A DNA stretch of 64,000 bases from Stenotrophomonas maltophilia (GTDB taxonomy: Bacteria > Pseudomonadota > Gammaproteobacteria > Xanthomonadales > Xanthomonadaceae): assembly GCF_003205835.1 (NCBI RefSeq), contig NZ_CP029773.1, positions 3,690,501-3,754,500 of the forward strand, in the 5' to 3' direction. How positions within the stretch are numbered: the first letter of the stretch is position 1; each line of letters begins with the position of its first letter. The translations under genes were made by a program, and so were the position numbers. Shown in pieces: positions 27,621 through 35,715 of this stretch. The notes beneath the pieces are model-generated. The model made no database searches. It was not told the origin of the DNA and saw only the letters and a program-made list of their open reading frames with translations.

Positions 27621-27701
27621 GCAGCGGATCGTCAGCAATCGCCAGCCCCGGCACCCGCCGGGGCCGGCTACACTGCGCCACGTTCCAATGCAGGCACCAC
27701 C

Positions 27702-28214
27702 ATGTCGTTGCAGATCCGCCGCGCCACCCTTGCCGATGTCGAAGCGTTGTCGGCGATCGCCATCGCTACCTACACCGAGACCTGGGGCGACTCGTATCCG
27801 CCGCAGGAGCTGCACGATTTCCTGCAGGACCACTACAGCAGCAAGCCGCAGCGCATCGAACTGTCCGATCCACGCAGTGCCATCTGGCTGTTGATGGACG
27901 GTGAGTCGGTGGTCGGCTATCTGGCCGCCGGTGCCAACACCCTGCCGCATGCCGAGTCACGCGAGGGCGACATCGAACTGAAGCGGTTCTACATCCTGGC
28001 CACACACCAGAACGGCGGCCATGGTGCACGCCTGATGGACGCGTTCATGGCGTGGCTGGACCAACCGCAGCGCCGCACCCTGTGGGTGGGCGTGTGGGAA
28101 GAAAATTTCGGCGCACAGCGCTTCTATGCGCGTTACGGCTGCAACAAGGTCGGCGAGTACGACTTCATCGTCGGCGACACCCACGACCGCGAGTTCATCC
28201 TGCGGCGGCCGTGA
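27702..28214 (+). CDS. GNAT-family N-acetyltransferase (paralogue of 47679-48200)
   Basis: 170 residues forming one GNAT domain. Seen are the N-terminal IRRATLADVEALSAIA, strand beta-4 LKRFYILATHQNGGHGARLM (the acetyl-CoA loop in a Q/R-x-x-G-x-G/A-like form), and WVGVWEENFGAQRFYARYGC, the usual NxxAxxFYxxxGF motif. The substrate is unknown. It closely resembles the GNAT at 47679-48200 along its whole length, including the C-terminal GDTHDxEFILRR. It is the last plus-strand gene after copLAB but has its own 81-base gap. Confidence 0.88.
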   Translation: MSLQIRRATLADVEALSAIAIATYTETWGDSYPPQELHDFLQDHYSSKPQRIELSDPRSAIWLLMDGESVVGYLAAGANTLPHAESREGDIELKRFYILATHQNGGHGARLMDAFMAWLDQPQRRTLWVGVWEENFGAQRFYARYGCNKVGEYDFIVGDTHDREFILRRP

Positions 28215-28227
28215 TCACGCGCCCCCT

Positions 28228-28323
28228 GTAGAGTCGAGCCATGTTCGACTGCACCTAACCTGTAGAGTCGGGCCATGCTCGACTCTTGGCGGCAACAACC
28301 AGTCGAGCATGGCTCGACTCCAC
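28228..28323. repeat. Cluster of three GTAG (SMAG) hairpins
   Basis: Units at 28228-28250 (GTAGAGTCGAGCCATGTTCG...), 28262-28285 (GTAGAGTCGGGCCATGCTCG...) and, inverted, 28301-28323 (AGTCGAGCATGGCTCGACTC...). The second and third can pair into one long stem. They lie between the 3' ends of the convergent GNAT and zinc-ribbon genes and so probably serve as a bidirectional terminator. Confidence 0.8.
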
Positions 28324-28337
28324 AAAGCGCGAAGCGC

Positions 28338-28664
28338 CTAGAAGTCGAACAGTTCCGACAGGAAACTGTCCTTCTTCTTTTTCTTGTATCCGTGGCCACG
28401 GTTGTCCTCGTAGCGCTGGCCGAGGTGGCGGGTATCGCGGTGCATCACCGGTGGCGGCGCGGACGCCGGCTGAGCCTGCACGGGTGCGGGCGGCGGCATG
28501 GCGGCACCGGCGCCGGCGCCGGCGCCGGCGCGCTCGATGATCTTGTCCAGTTCACCACGATCCAGCCACACGCCCCGACAGCCGGGGCAATAGTCGATCT
28601 CGATGCCATGGCGTTCGGCCATCTGCAGGGTCTGGGTCTTGCACACGGGGCACAGCATCGGCAT
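28338..28664 (-). CDS. Zinc-ribbon (zf-TFIIB-like) protein with basic tail
   Basis: 108 residues. The N-terminal zinc ribbon is MLCPVCKTQTLQM...YCPGCRGVWLDRGELDKII, with four cysteines in two CxxC knuckles and the WLDRGEL segment typical of the zf-TFIIB family. A Gly/Ala/Pro-rich linker follows, then a lysine cluster GYKKKKKDSFLSELFDF at the C terminus. The function is unknown; proteins of this family are small predicted metal-binding regulators. The start at 28664 is chosen because it begins directly before the ribbon. It is divergent from the CPBP protease gene. Confidence 0.82.
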   Translation of the reverse strand: MPMLCPVCKTQTLQMAERHGIEIDYCPGCRGVWLDRGELDKIIERAGAGAGAGAAMPPPAPVQAQPASAPPPVMHRDTRHLGQRYEDNRGHGYKKKKKDSFLSELFDF

Positions 28665-28807
28665 TGCTCCTGTCGGTCCTGCATCGACTGTACCTGTGCG
28701 GTGATGACTGTGCGGCAACGCATGACCGATGGCACAGGGACTTCCGACGCACGCCGATGCGGCGGCAGTCGCACACACTGGGCCCCTGTTCCGCAGGGAG
28801 TGCGTAC

Positions 28808-29575
28808 ATGACCGCGTTGTCCCGCCTGCCCACCACCGCGCGCCTGCTGCTGGTCCTGCTGGGCGTTGGCCTGGGCCTGAACCTGCGCGATATCGCCGCG
28901 GCCGCAGGGACTCCGATTCCTGCCCTGCCCATGCCCTACGGCGGCAGCCTGCTGGACAATGCGCTGGCGGTGCTGGCGGCACTACTGTTGGCCGCGCTGC
29001 TGCGGCCCCGTGGCATGGGTCTGTCGGCCAGCCTCGGCCTGCGCGGAAATGGCTGGGGAGGCCCGATGTGGGTGCTGTTGGCCAGCCTGCCGTGCTGGCT
29101 GGGCCTGGCGCTGCTCGGTACCCCGAACACGGCGTTGACCACGCTGGATGCCACGATGCTGGGCGTGCTGTTCCCGCTGGCCGAGGAAGTGCTGTTCCGC
29201 GGCCTGGGCTTCGTGCTGCTGGTGAAGATCGTGCGTGGTCCGTGGCCGCTGCTCGCGCTGCCGCAGGCATTGCTGTTCGGCATGGTGCACTGGCTCGGCT
29301 TCGGCGGCTTCAACGGTGGCGGCATCGCGCTGTTCATTGGCGCGGTAATCGCCCTGGGCGGCTTCATCTTCGCCTGGCTGGACCATCTGGATGGCGACAC
29401 CCTCTGGTGTGGCCTGGCCCTGCACGTGTCGATGAACCTGGCCTGGAATGTGTTCAGCCTTGATGACGCCGTCGCGCTCGGCTGGCAGGCCACCAGCCTG
29501 CGCATCGGCACGGCCCTGCTGGCGGTGCTGGTGCTGGCCTCGCACGTGCGCCGCCAGCGGCGCGGGCGGCTGTAA
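28808..29575 (+). CDS. CPBP-family intramembrane metalloprotease
   Basis: 255 residues with about seven hydrophobic helices. The CPBP (CAAX protease and bacteriocin-processing) signature is visible: AEEVLFRGLGFVLL (motif 1, EExxxR), FGMVHWLGFGGF (motif 2 His) and a later LALHVSMNLAWN (motif 3, HxxxN). It is an inner-membrane enzyme of unknown substrate. The ATG at 28808 is the first giving a normal hydrophobic N terminus, preceded by GGGAGT. It is followed by the lone receiver gene 94 bases downstream. Confidence 0.88.
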   Translation: MTALSRLPTTARLLLVLLGVGLGLNLRDIAAAAGTPIPALPMPYGGSLLDNALAVLAALLLAALLRPRGMGLSASLGLRGNGWGGPMWVLLASLPCWLGLALLGTPNTALTTLDATMLGVLFPLAEEVLFRGLGFVLLVKIVRGPWPLLALPQALLFGMVHWLGFGGFNGGGIALFIGAVIALGGFIFAWLDHLDGDTLWCGLALHVSMNLAWNVFSLDDAVALGWQATSLRIGTALLAVLVLASHVRRQRRGRL

Positions 29576-29669
29576 CGCCCACTTAGCTTGCCGTGCACGC
29601 CGGGCTCACTACCGGCTTGCGCATACTTGCGCGCCTTTCGCTCCCCCTGTTGTCCGGAGTTGCCGCGTC

Positions 29670-30095
29670 ATGTTGCTGTCCAAGCGCTTTGTGGAACCGC
29701 GCGTCCTGCTGATCGAGGACGCCGAGGAAACCCAGGAACTCAGTCGCCTCGCCCTGGAAAGCCAGGCCTGCCAGGTCACCGCTGTCAGCAGCGCCGAGGC
29801 CGCACTGGGCCTGCTCAACGCCGGCGAACCATTCGACCTGCTGTTCACCGACGTCTGCCTGGGCGGCATCAGCGGCATCGAAACCGCCAACCGCGTGCGC
29901 GAGCACCTGCCGCAGCTGCCGATCCTGGTCACCTCCGGCATGGACCAGCACCGCGTGCTGCCGCAGCTGCGCGCCGGCATCCACTTCCTGCCCAAGCCGT
30001 ACAGCATGAGCGAACTGCTCGATGCCATCCGCCTGTGTTTCCGCCATGCAGCGGATGCCACGTTGATACCGCCGCCGCAGGCCAGCGCGGCCTGA
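29670..30095 (+). CDS. Stand-alone response-regulator receiver protein
   Basis: 141 residues. E19/D20 (VLLIEDAEETQ), the phosphoacceptor Asp in LLFTDVCLGGISG, VTSGMD and FLPKPYS complete a receiver domain. The short C-terminal tail has no DNA-binding or enzymatic domain. It may be a CheY-like adaptor or a phosphate sink. There is no kinase gene adjacent, so its partner cannot be told from the window. The ATG at 29670 follows a weak GGAG at 29656. The gene ends seven bases before a CATCCACGC hairpin. Confidence 0.85.
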   Translation: MLLSKRFVEPRVLLIEDAEETQELSRLALESQACQVTAVSSAEAALGLLNAGEPFDLLFTDVCLGGISGIETANRVREHLPQLPILVTSGMDQHRVLPQLRAGIHFLPKPYSMSELLDAIRLCFRHAADATLIPPPQASAA

Positions 30096-30101
30096 GGCAA
30101 T

Positions 30102-30122
30102 CATCCACGCCATGCGTGGATG
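30102..30122. terminator. CATCCACGC hairpin between convergent genes
   Basis: CATCCACGC-CAT-GCGTGGATG, a 9-bp stem lying 7 bases beyond the receiver gene and 11 bases beyond the end of the esterase gene at 30133. It belongs to the same repeat type as 22106-22126. There is no T-run, so a role as a bidirectional terminator is inferred from position only. Confidence 0.55.
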
Positions 30123-30132
30123 CAACCGGCCG

Positions 30133-31071
30133 TCAACCGCTGCTGTACGGCCCGGTACCCGGGAACACCTTCAACAACGCGCGGGTGATCATGTCCGGGT
30201 AGACCGTGAAGTGGTCCTCGTCATCGATCACCATGTTCTCCACTTTCAACGAATGCCCGCTGGCGCGTAGCTGCTCGGCGAATTCGGCGTTGTGGCGCAG
30301 CATGTCGTTGCGGGTGAAGTAGCGCGGTTCGGGCTTGACCGTCTCGAAGCTGCCGACTGACAGCACCACCGTGGTCGGCTGCGCAGGCGCCTTGGCCTCG
30401 GCCTGCAGGCGCGGTACAAAGTGGTTGTCGAACCACAGCGACGGGCTGGACAGGATGTAGGTCCGGAACATGTCCGGACGCGTGGTCAGCACGTAGGCAC
30501 CGAACAGGCCGCCATAGGAATGGCCGGCATAGGCACGCCGCGCCGGATCGGTGCGGTAGCGTGCATCGATCATCGGCAGCACGTGCTCGGCGAGGAAATC
30601 GCGGTAATGTGCCGCACCGCCGTAGCTGACGTCATCGCTGTAGTCACGCGGATCGGTGCGCGCCGGATTGCTGGGGGTGTAATCACGCGAGCGGCTCTGC
30701 TTCGACGTCAGCCCCTCCTGCGGCGGCAAACCGACCAGGATGAAATCCTCGATGTTGACGCCCTTCTGCCCGACCATGTTGCGCACGCTGCGCACCAAGG
30801 GGAAGCTGTACAGCGCATCGGTCACGTACAGCACCGGATAGTGCTTTTCAGGGTGCGCGGCATAGTCGGCCGGCAGCGCCACCCAGATCGGATAGTCGCG
30901 GCCCACGGGGTCATGTATGCGCAACGCTTCCGTATCCGGCAGCACCACGCCTGGCGCAGCGGCTGCCGCGCTCTCCTTCGCTTCACTCTGCGCTGCCGGC
31001 GGCGCCACCGACATCGCACAGCCACTCACGGCCAGGCAGGCCGCCACACTCCATCCACGCACACGCTGCAT
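30133..31071 (-). CDS. Alpha/beta-hydrolase lipoprotein, esterase D/IroE-like
   Basis: 312 residues from the ATG at 31071; a longer in-frame start at 31128 would hide the lipoprotein signal. The lipobox LAVSGC puts the lipidated Cys near residue 18. The body is an esterase of the Fes/IroE-like type: WVALPADYAAHPEKHYPVLY, nucleophile in YAGHSYGGLFGAYV, then SSPSLWFDNH and a C-terminal DEDHFTVYP supplying the acid/His. It could hydrolyse a siderophore or another ester at the envelope. It lies 82 bases downstream of a second esterase of the same superfamily. Confidence 0.82.
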   Translation of the reverse strand: MQRVRGWSVAACLAVSGCAMSVAPPAAQSEAKESAAAAAPGVVLPDTEALRIHDPVGRDYPIWVALPADYAAHPEKHYPVLYVTDALYSFPLVRSVRNMVGQKGVNIEDFILVGLPPQEGLTSKQSRSRDYTPSNPARTDPRDYSDDVSYGGAAHYRDFLAEHVLPMIDARYRTDPARRAYAGHSYGGLFGAYVLTTRPDMFRTYILSSPSLWFDNHFVPRLQAEAKAPAQPTTVVLSVGSFETVKPEPRYFTRNDMLRHNAEFAEQLRASGHSLKVENMVIDDEDHFTVYPDMITRALLKVFPGTGPYSSG

Positions 31072-31153
31072 CCACACGCTCCCGTTGCGGGCGGCGCACC
31101 GGATGGCACCGCTACCGCATCCTTGCATGGCATGCGACGCGGTGCCAGTGCGG

Positions 31154-32008
31154 TCAGGGCGAGGCCGGGGACGGCGCCGGGAACAGCGTGCGCAGCGCCT
31201 GCAATGCGGCCGGATGATAGATCGTCGCGTGGGTTTCCTCCGGCAGTGGCAGGTACTTCACCAGCGGCGACGGCGACGCCTGTTGCAGCAACTCGGCCAG
31301 TCGTGCAGTGGATGCGGCCAGTTCCGGCTGCCCGCTGCTGGCCAGGAACACCTGCGGCTGCGCGTGCGTCACCGCCGGCAGCTGCTTGGCGGCGCCGGCC
31401 AGCGTCGCGCCACGGTTCCACCACAGGCTGGGGTCCAGCGCGATGTAGCTGTTGAACAGGGTCGGTTCCTGCAGCAGCGTCTCGACCACGAACAGGCCGG
31501 CCAACGATTCACCGATCAGCGCGCGCTCGTCGGTGGTCGGGTAGCGCTGGCGCACCTGCGGCATCAGTTCATCGCGCAGGAAGCTGCGGTAGGCCGCCGA
31601 GCCACCGATGCGCGGCGCGATCTTCTGGTCCTGCGGATCCTTGCTGGGGCCGGTCATGTCGCGGCGGCGCTCGGTGTTCTCGATGCCGACCAGCAGGAAC
31701 GGGCGCATGCTGCCGTTGCCGGTCAGTACCTGCACAAGCCCGGCCACATGCAGGAAGTCCTCGCCGATGCCACCGTCGGGCATGTACAGCACGGGCAGCG
31801 GTGTTTTCGGGTCCAGGCCCCACGGCTGCGGGCGGTAAACGTTGATGCGACGGGTTTCGCCAAGCACCTTCGACTCGATGGTGAAGGTCTCGCCGATCAC
31901 CAGGGGTGTGGCGGCAGCGGGCGACGTGGTTTCGGCGGCCATCAGCGGCGCGGCGGAGACGACGGACAACAACAGCGACAGCACGATCAGACGCATGGGA
32001 CGGCCCAT
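31154..32008 (-). CDS. Secreted alpha/beta-hydrolase, esterase
   Basis: 284 residues with signal peptide RLIVLSLLLSVVSAAPLMAA. The oxyanion and nucleophile region is RALIGESLAGLFVVETLL, with an ALDPSLWWNRGAT segment like the neighbour's SSPSLWFDNH. EETHATIYHPAAL near the C terminus carries the catalytic His. The fold matches the same esterase group as the gene at 30133, so the two look like an old tandem duplication followed by divergence (one lipidated, one soluble). An alternative start four codons in is equally possible. Substrate unknown. Confidence 0.82.
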   Translation of the reverse strand: MGRPMRLIVLSLLLSVVSAAPLMAAETTSPAAATPLVIGETFTIESKVLGETRRINVYRPQPWGLDPKTPLPVLYMPDGGIGEDFLHVAGLVQVLTGNGSMRPFLLVGIENTERRRDMTGPSKDPQDQKIAPRIGGSAAYRSFLRDELMPQVRQRYPTTDERALIGESLAGLFVVETLLQEPTLFNSYIALDPSLWWNRGATLAGAAKQLPAVTHAQPQVFLASSGQPELAASTARLAELLQQASPSPLVKYLPLPEETHATIYHPAALQALRTLFPAPSPASP

Positions 32009-32227
32009 CCTGGGAAAGTGCCGAGCATAGCGTCAGGGCCTCGAGCCGGGTGGGTCGCACTGCAATGCGATGGATTCACGCGAAGGCACATCCCTGCCGA
32101 ACGCTCGATTCTGGTCCATGCGTGCTGGAACCATGATGCGCCCGCCGAGCGACGACGGGCCGGGATGGCGCTATGCTCGAAGCTGGCAGCCCCAACCGCC
32201 CTAGCCGACCACTACAAGGAGGTTTCG

Positions 32228-32566
32228 ATGTTGAGTGCATTGATTGCTGTTGCCCTTGCCGCAGGCTCACCGCAACCCACAGGGAGCCAATCCACATCTG
32301 CGTCGTATGCGGACTGCCTGCTGGGTCATATCCAGCCGGGGTTGTCCGATCACGCGGTGCAGCTGGTGCAACAGGCCTGTGCCTCGAAGTATCCGGAGAG
32401 CTTCGTCGCATCGATGGAACTGGAGCGCAGGATGAGTGCACAGCGCCGGGCCGATTTCGAGGCGGCTCAAGCGGAGGCGGCGCGTTCCGCGAATGCGGCA
32501 GCGACGGCTGCGCAGGAAGCTGCCGACGCGGCGGCTGCAAAAGCCAAGGGAATGTGGGCGAAGTAG
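32228..32566 (+). CDS. Small secreted or envelope protein with Ala-rich helical tail
   Basis: 112 residues. A short hydrophobic start (MLSALIAVALAAGS) may be a signal peptide. A compact motif follows (YADCLLGHIQPGLSDHAVQL then QACASKYPES, two Cys), and then a charged Ala-rich helix (MELERRMSAQRRADFEAAQA onward), probably a coiled coil. No function can be assigned. It is preceded by AAGGAGG at 32216-32222 and followed by a strong rho-independent terminator, so it is transcribed on its own. The 219-base gap upstream shows no repeat. Confidence 0.72.
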   Translation: MLSALIAVALAAGSPQPTGSQSTSASYADCLLGHIQPGLSDHAVQLVQQACASKYPESFVASMELERRMSAQRRADFEAAQAEAARSANAAATAAQEAADAAAAKAKGMWAK

Positions 32567-32589
32567 AGGCCCCGAACGAGTGCAACAAA

Positions 32590-32616
32590 AAAGGCACCGC
32601 TTGGCGGTGCCTTTCT
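32590..32616 (+). terminator. Rho-independent terminator
   Basis: AAAGGCACCGC-TTG-GCGGTGCCTTTCT: an 11-bp GC-rich stem with an upstream A-run and a downstream T-rich end, 24 bases after the stop of the small secreted protein. The flanking A/T runs make it bidirectional, so it can also end transcription of the minus-strand tRNA-Lys. Confidence 0.9.
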
Positions 32617-32641
32617 GAATGACCTGGGTCATTGGATGCAA

Positions 32642-32717
32642 TGGTGGGCCGTGAAGGATTCGAACCTTCGACCAAAAGATTAAAAGTCTTCTGCTCTACC
32701 GACTGAGCTAACGGCCC
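32642..32717 (-). tRNA. tRNA-Lys (anticodon UUU)
   Basis: A 76-base tRNA read on the minus strand. The acceptor stem GGGCCGT pairs with ACGGCCC, the discriminator is A and CCA is encoded (32644-32642). The D arm contains AGCTCAGTCGGTAGAGC, the anticodon arm is AGACTTTTAATCT with anticodon TTT, and the T arm has GGTTCGAATCC. It is downstream of queC, as in P. aeruginosa where tRNA-Lys follows queC. Confidence 0.97.
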
Positions 32718-32797
32718 ATTGCACTGCCCCAGCCTTTCGGCGGGGTGGGCATTCTACCCTACTTTGGCGGGCAGCGCGAAGCCCGGGTGTGCCGAAG

Positions 32798-32821
32798 GTG
32801 CCGGCCAGCGGCCGGCACTAC
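32798..32821 (-). repeat. GTAG (SMAG) hairpin
   Basis: Read on the minus strand: GTAGTGCCGGCCGCTGGCCGGCAC-type unit, a perfect GCCGGCC/GGCCGGC stem. It lies between tRNA-Lys and the peptidase gene, about 75 bases upstream of the latter's start. Confidence 0.8.
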
Positions 32822-32895
32822 CCGATCTGGTGAGCCCGCTTAAACCTTCCGGGCCGCCGTCGCATCCCATCTGTGATCCTTCCCCGGAGCCATGG

Positions 32896-33852
32896 ATGCG
32901 TCTGATCGTCAGCCTGATTGCTGCCTTGTTGCTGCCATGTTCGGTACTGGCCGCCCCTTCCCAGGTCGTCACCGATGATATCGGCCGCTTCTGGGCCACC
33001 TATGACGCGGTGCGCGCCGAGCCCGACGTCGAACGCCAGGTGGCACTCGTCCAGCAGCGCTACATCGATCCGGGCAGCCCTGGCCTGCGTGCACTGATGC
33101 AGGTGCGCCACTACACCGCCCGCGAGTACGCCGAGGCCATGCGTGCGTGGCCGCGCTTCTGGACGTCGGTACGCCCATTGACCGCCAACGCGCAGCAGGC
33201 CAGCGCCACCCTGGAACGGGACCTGGCCGCGTTCCGGGAGCTTTACCCGGCGCTGCGCCCGGCCACCATCACCTACGCGGTCGGTGTGCTGCGCACCGGC
33301 GGCACCACGCTGGGTGACAAGGTGCTGATCGGCGCGGAGATGGCGCTGGGCGATGAACGCGTGGACGTGAGCGAGCTGCCGGAGCCGATGCGCAGCCGCC
33401 TGCGGATCTTCTACGACAGCCGCCCGGGGGCGAACAACGCGCAGAACAACCTGCACGAGTACGTACATACCCAGCAGCGCGAGACCACCGGCAGCCTGGC
33501 CCAGTACGCGGTACGCGAGGGTGTTGCCGAGTATGTGGCCGAGCGACTGAGCGGGCGCCGGCCGGCATTGCCCTTCTACGACTACGGCGCAACACACGAG
33601 GCGGAAATCCGCACGCGCTTCATCGCTGAGATGGACGGCGATGACCTGGACAACTGGCTGTACAACAGCGCCCGCAATCCGTTCGGGGTGAGTGATGTGG
33701 GCTATTACGCCGGGTATCGCATCGCGCAGGAGTACATGCGACAGCAGGCTGATGAGAAGGCGGGGATCGCGCGGATGATCGAGCTGGACTATGCCGATCC
33801 GGAGGCGGTGCGGGCGTTTATTGACGCGTCGGGGTGGTTGCGGCAGAGATAA
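32896..33852 (+). CDS. Secreted HExxH zinc metallopeptidase-like protein
   Basis: 318 residues. Signal peptide MRLIVSLIAALLLPCSVLAA; zinc motif HEYVH at 187-191 followed by REGVAEYVAERL (about 207-218), giving a plausible third Glu ligand and a gluzincin-like arrangement (DUF2268-like family). The substrate is unknown; it is predicted to be periplasmic. The start is the ATG at 32896 rather than the out-of-frame ATG at 32892. The gene is on the opposite strand to its neighbours tRNA-Lys and queC, is flanked on both sides by GTAG-type repeats, and looks like an insertion in an otherwise conserved gene order. Confidence 0.8.
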   Translation: MRLIVSLIAALLLPCSVLAAPSQVVTDDIGRFWATYDAVRAEPDVERQVALVQQRYIDPGSPGLRALMQVRHYTAREYAEAMRAWPRFWTSVRPLTANAQQASATLERDLAAFRELYPALRPATITYAVGVLRTGGTTLGDKVLIGAEMALGDERVDVSELPEPMRSRLRIFYDSRPGANNAQNNLHEYVHTQQRETTGSLAQYAVREGVAEYVAERLSGRRPALPFYDYGATHEAEIRTRFIAEMDGDDLDNWLYNSARNPFGVSDVGYYAGYRIAQEYMRQQADEKAGIARMIELDYADPEAVRAFIDASGWLRQR

Positions 33853-33875
33853 CGCCGGGCCTTGCCTGGCGGACA

Positions 33876-34023
33876 GTGCCAACCAAGGTTGGCACCCACC
33901 ATAGTCAGACCTGCCCGGCGGGTCAGGGAGTGCGAACCAAGGTTCGCACCCACCGAGGAGCAGTTCGCGCCCACATCTTGGCATTCACACCCATCAGGGA
34001 AGCCGGCCAGCGGCCGGCTCTAC
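33876..34023. repeat. Three hairpin repeats between convergent genes
   Basis: GTGCCAACC-AA-GGTTGGCAC with trailing CCACC (33876-33900), GTGCGAACC-AA-GGTTCGCAC with trailing CCACC (33930-33954), and AGCCGGCC-AGC-GGCCGGCT with CTAC (34001-34023). The first two are the same unit with a paired change in the stem (C-C/G-G to G-A/T-C), still fully complementary. They fill the 180-base gap between the peptidase and queC 3' ends. Confidence 0.75.
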
Positions 34024-34032
34024 CAGACGCGG

Positions 34033-34698
34033 TCAGGCGTACAGCGTCGGGTCGGCCACGCCGGCTTCGGCAAAGCCCTGCGCGCGCAGGCGGCAGGCAT
34101 CGCAGTGGCCACAGGCGGCGCCGTTGGCGTCGGCGTTGTAGCAGGACACGGTCAGGCCGAAGTCCACGCCCAGACGCACGCCTTCGCTGACGATCTGGCC
34201 CTTGCTGAGGAACTGCAGCGGCGCGTGCACCTTGATGCCCGCGCCTTCCACGCCCGACTTGGTAGCCAGGTTGGCCAGTGCCTGGAACGCGGCCACGAAC
34301 TCTGGGCGGCAGTCCGGGTAGCCGGAGTAGTCCACGGCGTTGACGCCGCAGAAGATGTCGTTGGCGCCAAGCACTTCGGCCCAGCCCAGCGCCAGCGACA
34401 ACATGATGGTGTTGCGCGCCGGTACGTAGGTGACCGGGATGCCGGCACCGCCGGCCTCGGGCACGTCGATATCGTCGGTCAGCGCCGAGCCACCAATGCT
34501 GCGCAGGTCCACGTCCACGGTCTTGTGCGCGACCACGCCCTGGGCCTTGGCCACGCGGGCGGCGGCATCCAGTTCGGAGGTATGGCGCTGGCCGTAGCGC
34601 ACGCTCAGGGCATGCACGGCGAAGCCCTGTTCCTGGGCCATGGCGATGACGGCGGCTGAATCCATGCCGCCGGAGAGAAGCACGACTGCCTTCTTCAT
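34033..34698 (-). CDS. queC: 7-cyano-7-deazaguanine synthase QueC
   Basis: 221 residues. The PP-loop ATP motif is [15 protein letters not shown] near the N terminus; [14 protein letters not shown] and the zinc site [20 protein letters not shown] near the C terminus complete the family. It converts 7-carboxy-7-deazaguanine to preQ0 in queuosine biosynthesis, using the product of the neighbouring QueE. The ATG at 34698 ([11 protein letters not shown]) is chosen over one 12 codons upstream. It lies 78 bases downstream of queE; I see no preQ1-type riboswitch. Confidence 0.96.
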   Translation of the reverse strand: MKKAVVLLSGGMDSAAVIAMAQEQGFAVHALSVRYGQRHTSELDAAARVAKAQGVVAHKTVDVDLRSIGGSALTDDIDVPEAGGAGIPVTYVPARNTIMLSLALGWAEVLGANDIFCGVNAVDYSGYPDCRPEFVAAFQALANLATKSGVEGAGIKVHAPLQFLSKGQIVSEGVRLGVDFGLTVSCYNADANGAACGHCDACRLRAQGFAEAGVADPTLYA

Positions 34699-34776
34699 GG
34701 GTAAAACATCCGGTTGGGAGGGGAAAGCCAGCACGCTGTCCCGCGCCGGAGCTACATCAGGGAACGCTGCCTGGGC

Positions 34777-35478
34777 TCATCGGCCCGGCTCGTCGTTCCA
34801 CAGGATTTTATGCAACTGCATCTGGAAGCGCACCGGCAGCCGGTCTTCGACGATCCAGTCGGCCAGCTGGCGCGCGGTGATCTCCCCCTTGCTCGGCGAG
34901 AAGAACACGGTGCAACGCTTCACCAGATCGTGCTCGGCCACCATCGCCTTGGCCCAGTCGTAATCCTCGCGGTTGCAGATGACGAACTTGATCTGGTCGC
35001 GCGCGGTCAGCAGCGGCAGGTTTTCCCAGCGGTTGCGCGCCACTTCGGCCGAACCCGGGGTCTTGATGTCGACCACGCGCGATACCCGGGGGTCCACGGC
35101 GCTGACGTCCAGCGCGCCGGAGGTTTCCAGCGAGACGTCCATGCCGGCGTCGCACAGCTTCTGCAGCAGTACCAGGCAGCGCTTCTGTGCCAGCGGCTCG
35201 CCACCGGTCACGCAGACGTGGCGCACGCCCTGGGCCAGCACCTCCGTCACGATGTCGTCGATGTCCCACCAGGTGCCGCCGTGGAAGGCATAGGCGGTGT
35301 CGCAGTACTGGCAACGCAGCGGGCAGCCGGTCAGGCGCACGAACACGGTCGGCCAGCCGGTGGTATCGGCTTCGCCCTGCAGCGAGGTGAAGATCTCGGT
35401 GATCTTCAGGCGTGGCAGCGGCGACTGCACGATCTCACTGGGCGTGGCGGCGGCGCTGGACGGGGTAACGGCGGTCAT
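34777..35478 (-). CDS. queE: 7-carboxy-7-deazaguanine synthase QueE (radical SAM)
   Basis: 233 residues from the ATG at 35478 (an ATG eight codons upstream is possible). Seen are LKITEIFTSLQGEADTTGWP, then the radical-SAM cluster CPLRCQYCDTAYAFHGG with the QueE-type spacing, TGGEPLAQ and a C-terminal VRFQMQLHKILWNDEPGR. It rearranges 6-carboxy-tetrahydropterin to CDG for queuosine. It is the penultimate gene of the aspS-to-queC block. The region between it and cpoB (35479-35715) is full of hairpin repeats. Confidence 0.96.
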   Translation of the reverse strand: MTAVTPSSAAATPSEIVQSPLPRLKITEIFTSLQGEADTTGWPTVFVRLTGCPLRCQYCDTAYAFHGGTWWDIDDIVTEVLAQGVRHVCVTGGEPLAQKRCLVLLQKLCDAGMDVSLETSGALDVSAVDPRVSRVVDIKTPGSAEVARNRWENLPLLTARDQIKFVICNREDYDWAKAMVAEHDLVKRCTVFFSPSKGEITARQLADWIVEDRLPVRFQMQLHKILWNDEPGR

Positions 35479-35537
35479 GGCGGGGACTTCTTGGTGGGAC
35501 ACGTGGCGGGTGGGCTACCGTGGCCGGTAACGAAAGC

Positions 35538-35685
35538 AGCCGAGCATGGCTCGGCTCTACAACAGCGGCCGGTCGGGTGTGGCCCAGCCGGTAATGCGAG
35601 CCGCCGGGCATGGCCCGGCGCTACCGGATCCGGGCGGGTTTGCCGAACCGGAAACGAAAGCAGCCGAGCGTGGGCTCGGCTCTAC
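35538..35685 (-). repeat. Three GTAG (SMAG) hairpins in the same orientation
   Basis: Units ending CTAC on the plus strand at 35538-35560 (AGCCGAGCATGGCTCGGCT core), 35603-35624 (GCCGGGCATGGCCCGGC core) and 35662-35685 (AGCCGAGCGTGGGCTCGGCT core). All read GTAG on the minus strand. They lie between cpoB and queE and may reduce read-through from the tol-pal operon into queEC. Confidence 0.8.
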
Positions 35686-35715
35686 AGGACACGTATTGTA
35701 CGCCCGGTCAGCGGA

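Noticed and set aside
30917..32566. A 549-codon plus-strand frame ending in the small secreted protein
   Set aside because: Most of it is antisense to the two esterases. Only the last 113 codons have a ribosome site, signal-like start and a terminator after them.
33876..34023. CRISPR array from repeated hairpins
   Set aside because: Repeats are few, irregularly spaced, differ in sequence and have no spacers of constant length; no cas genes are present.
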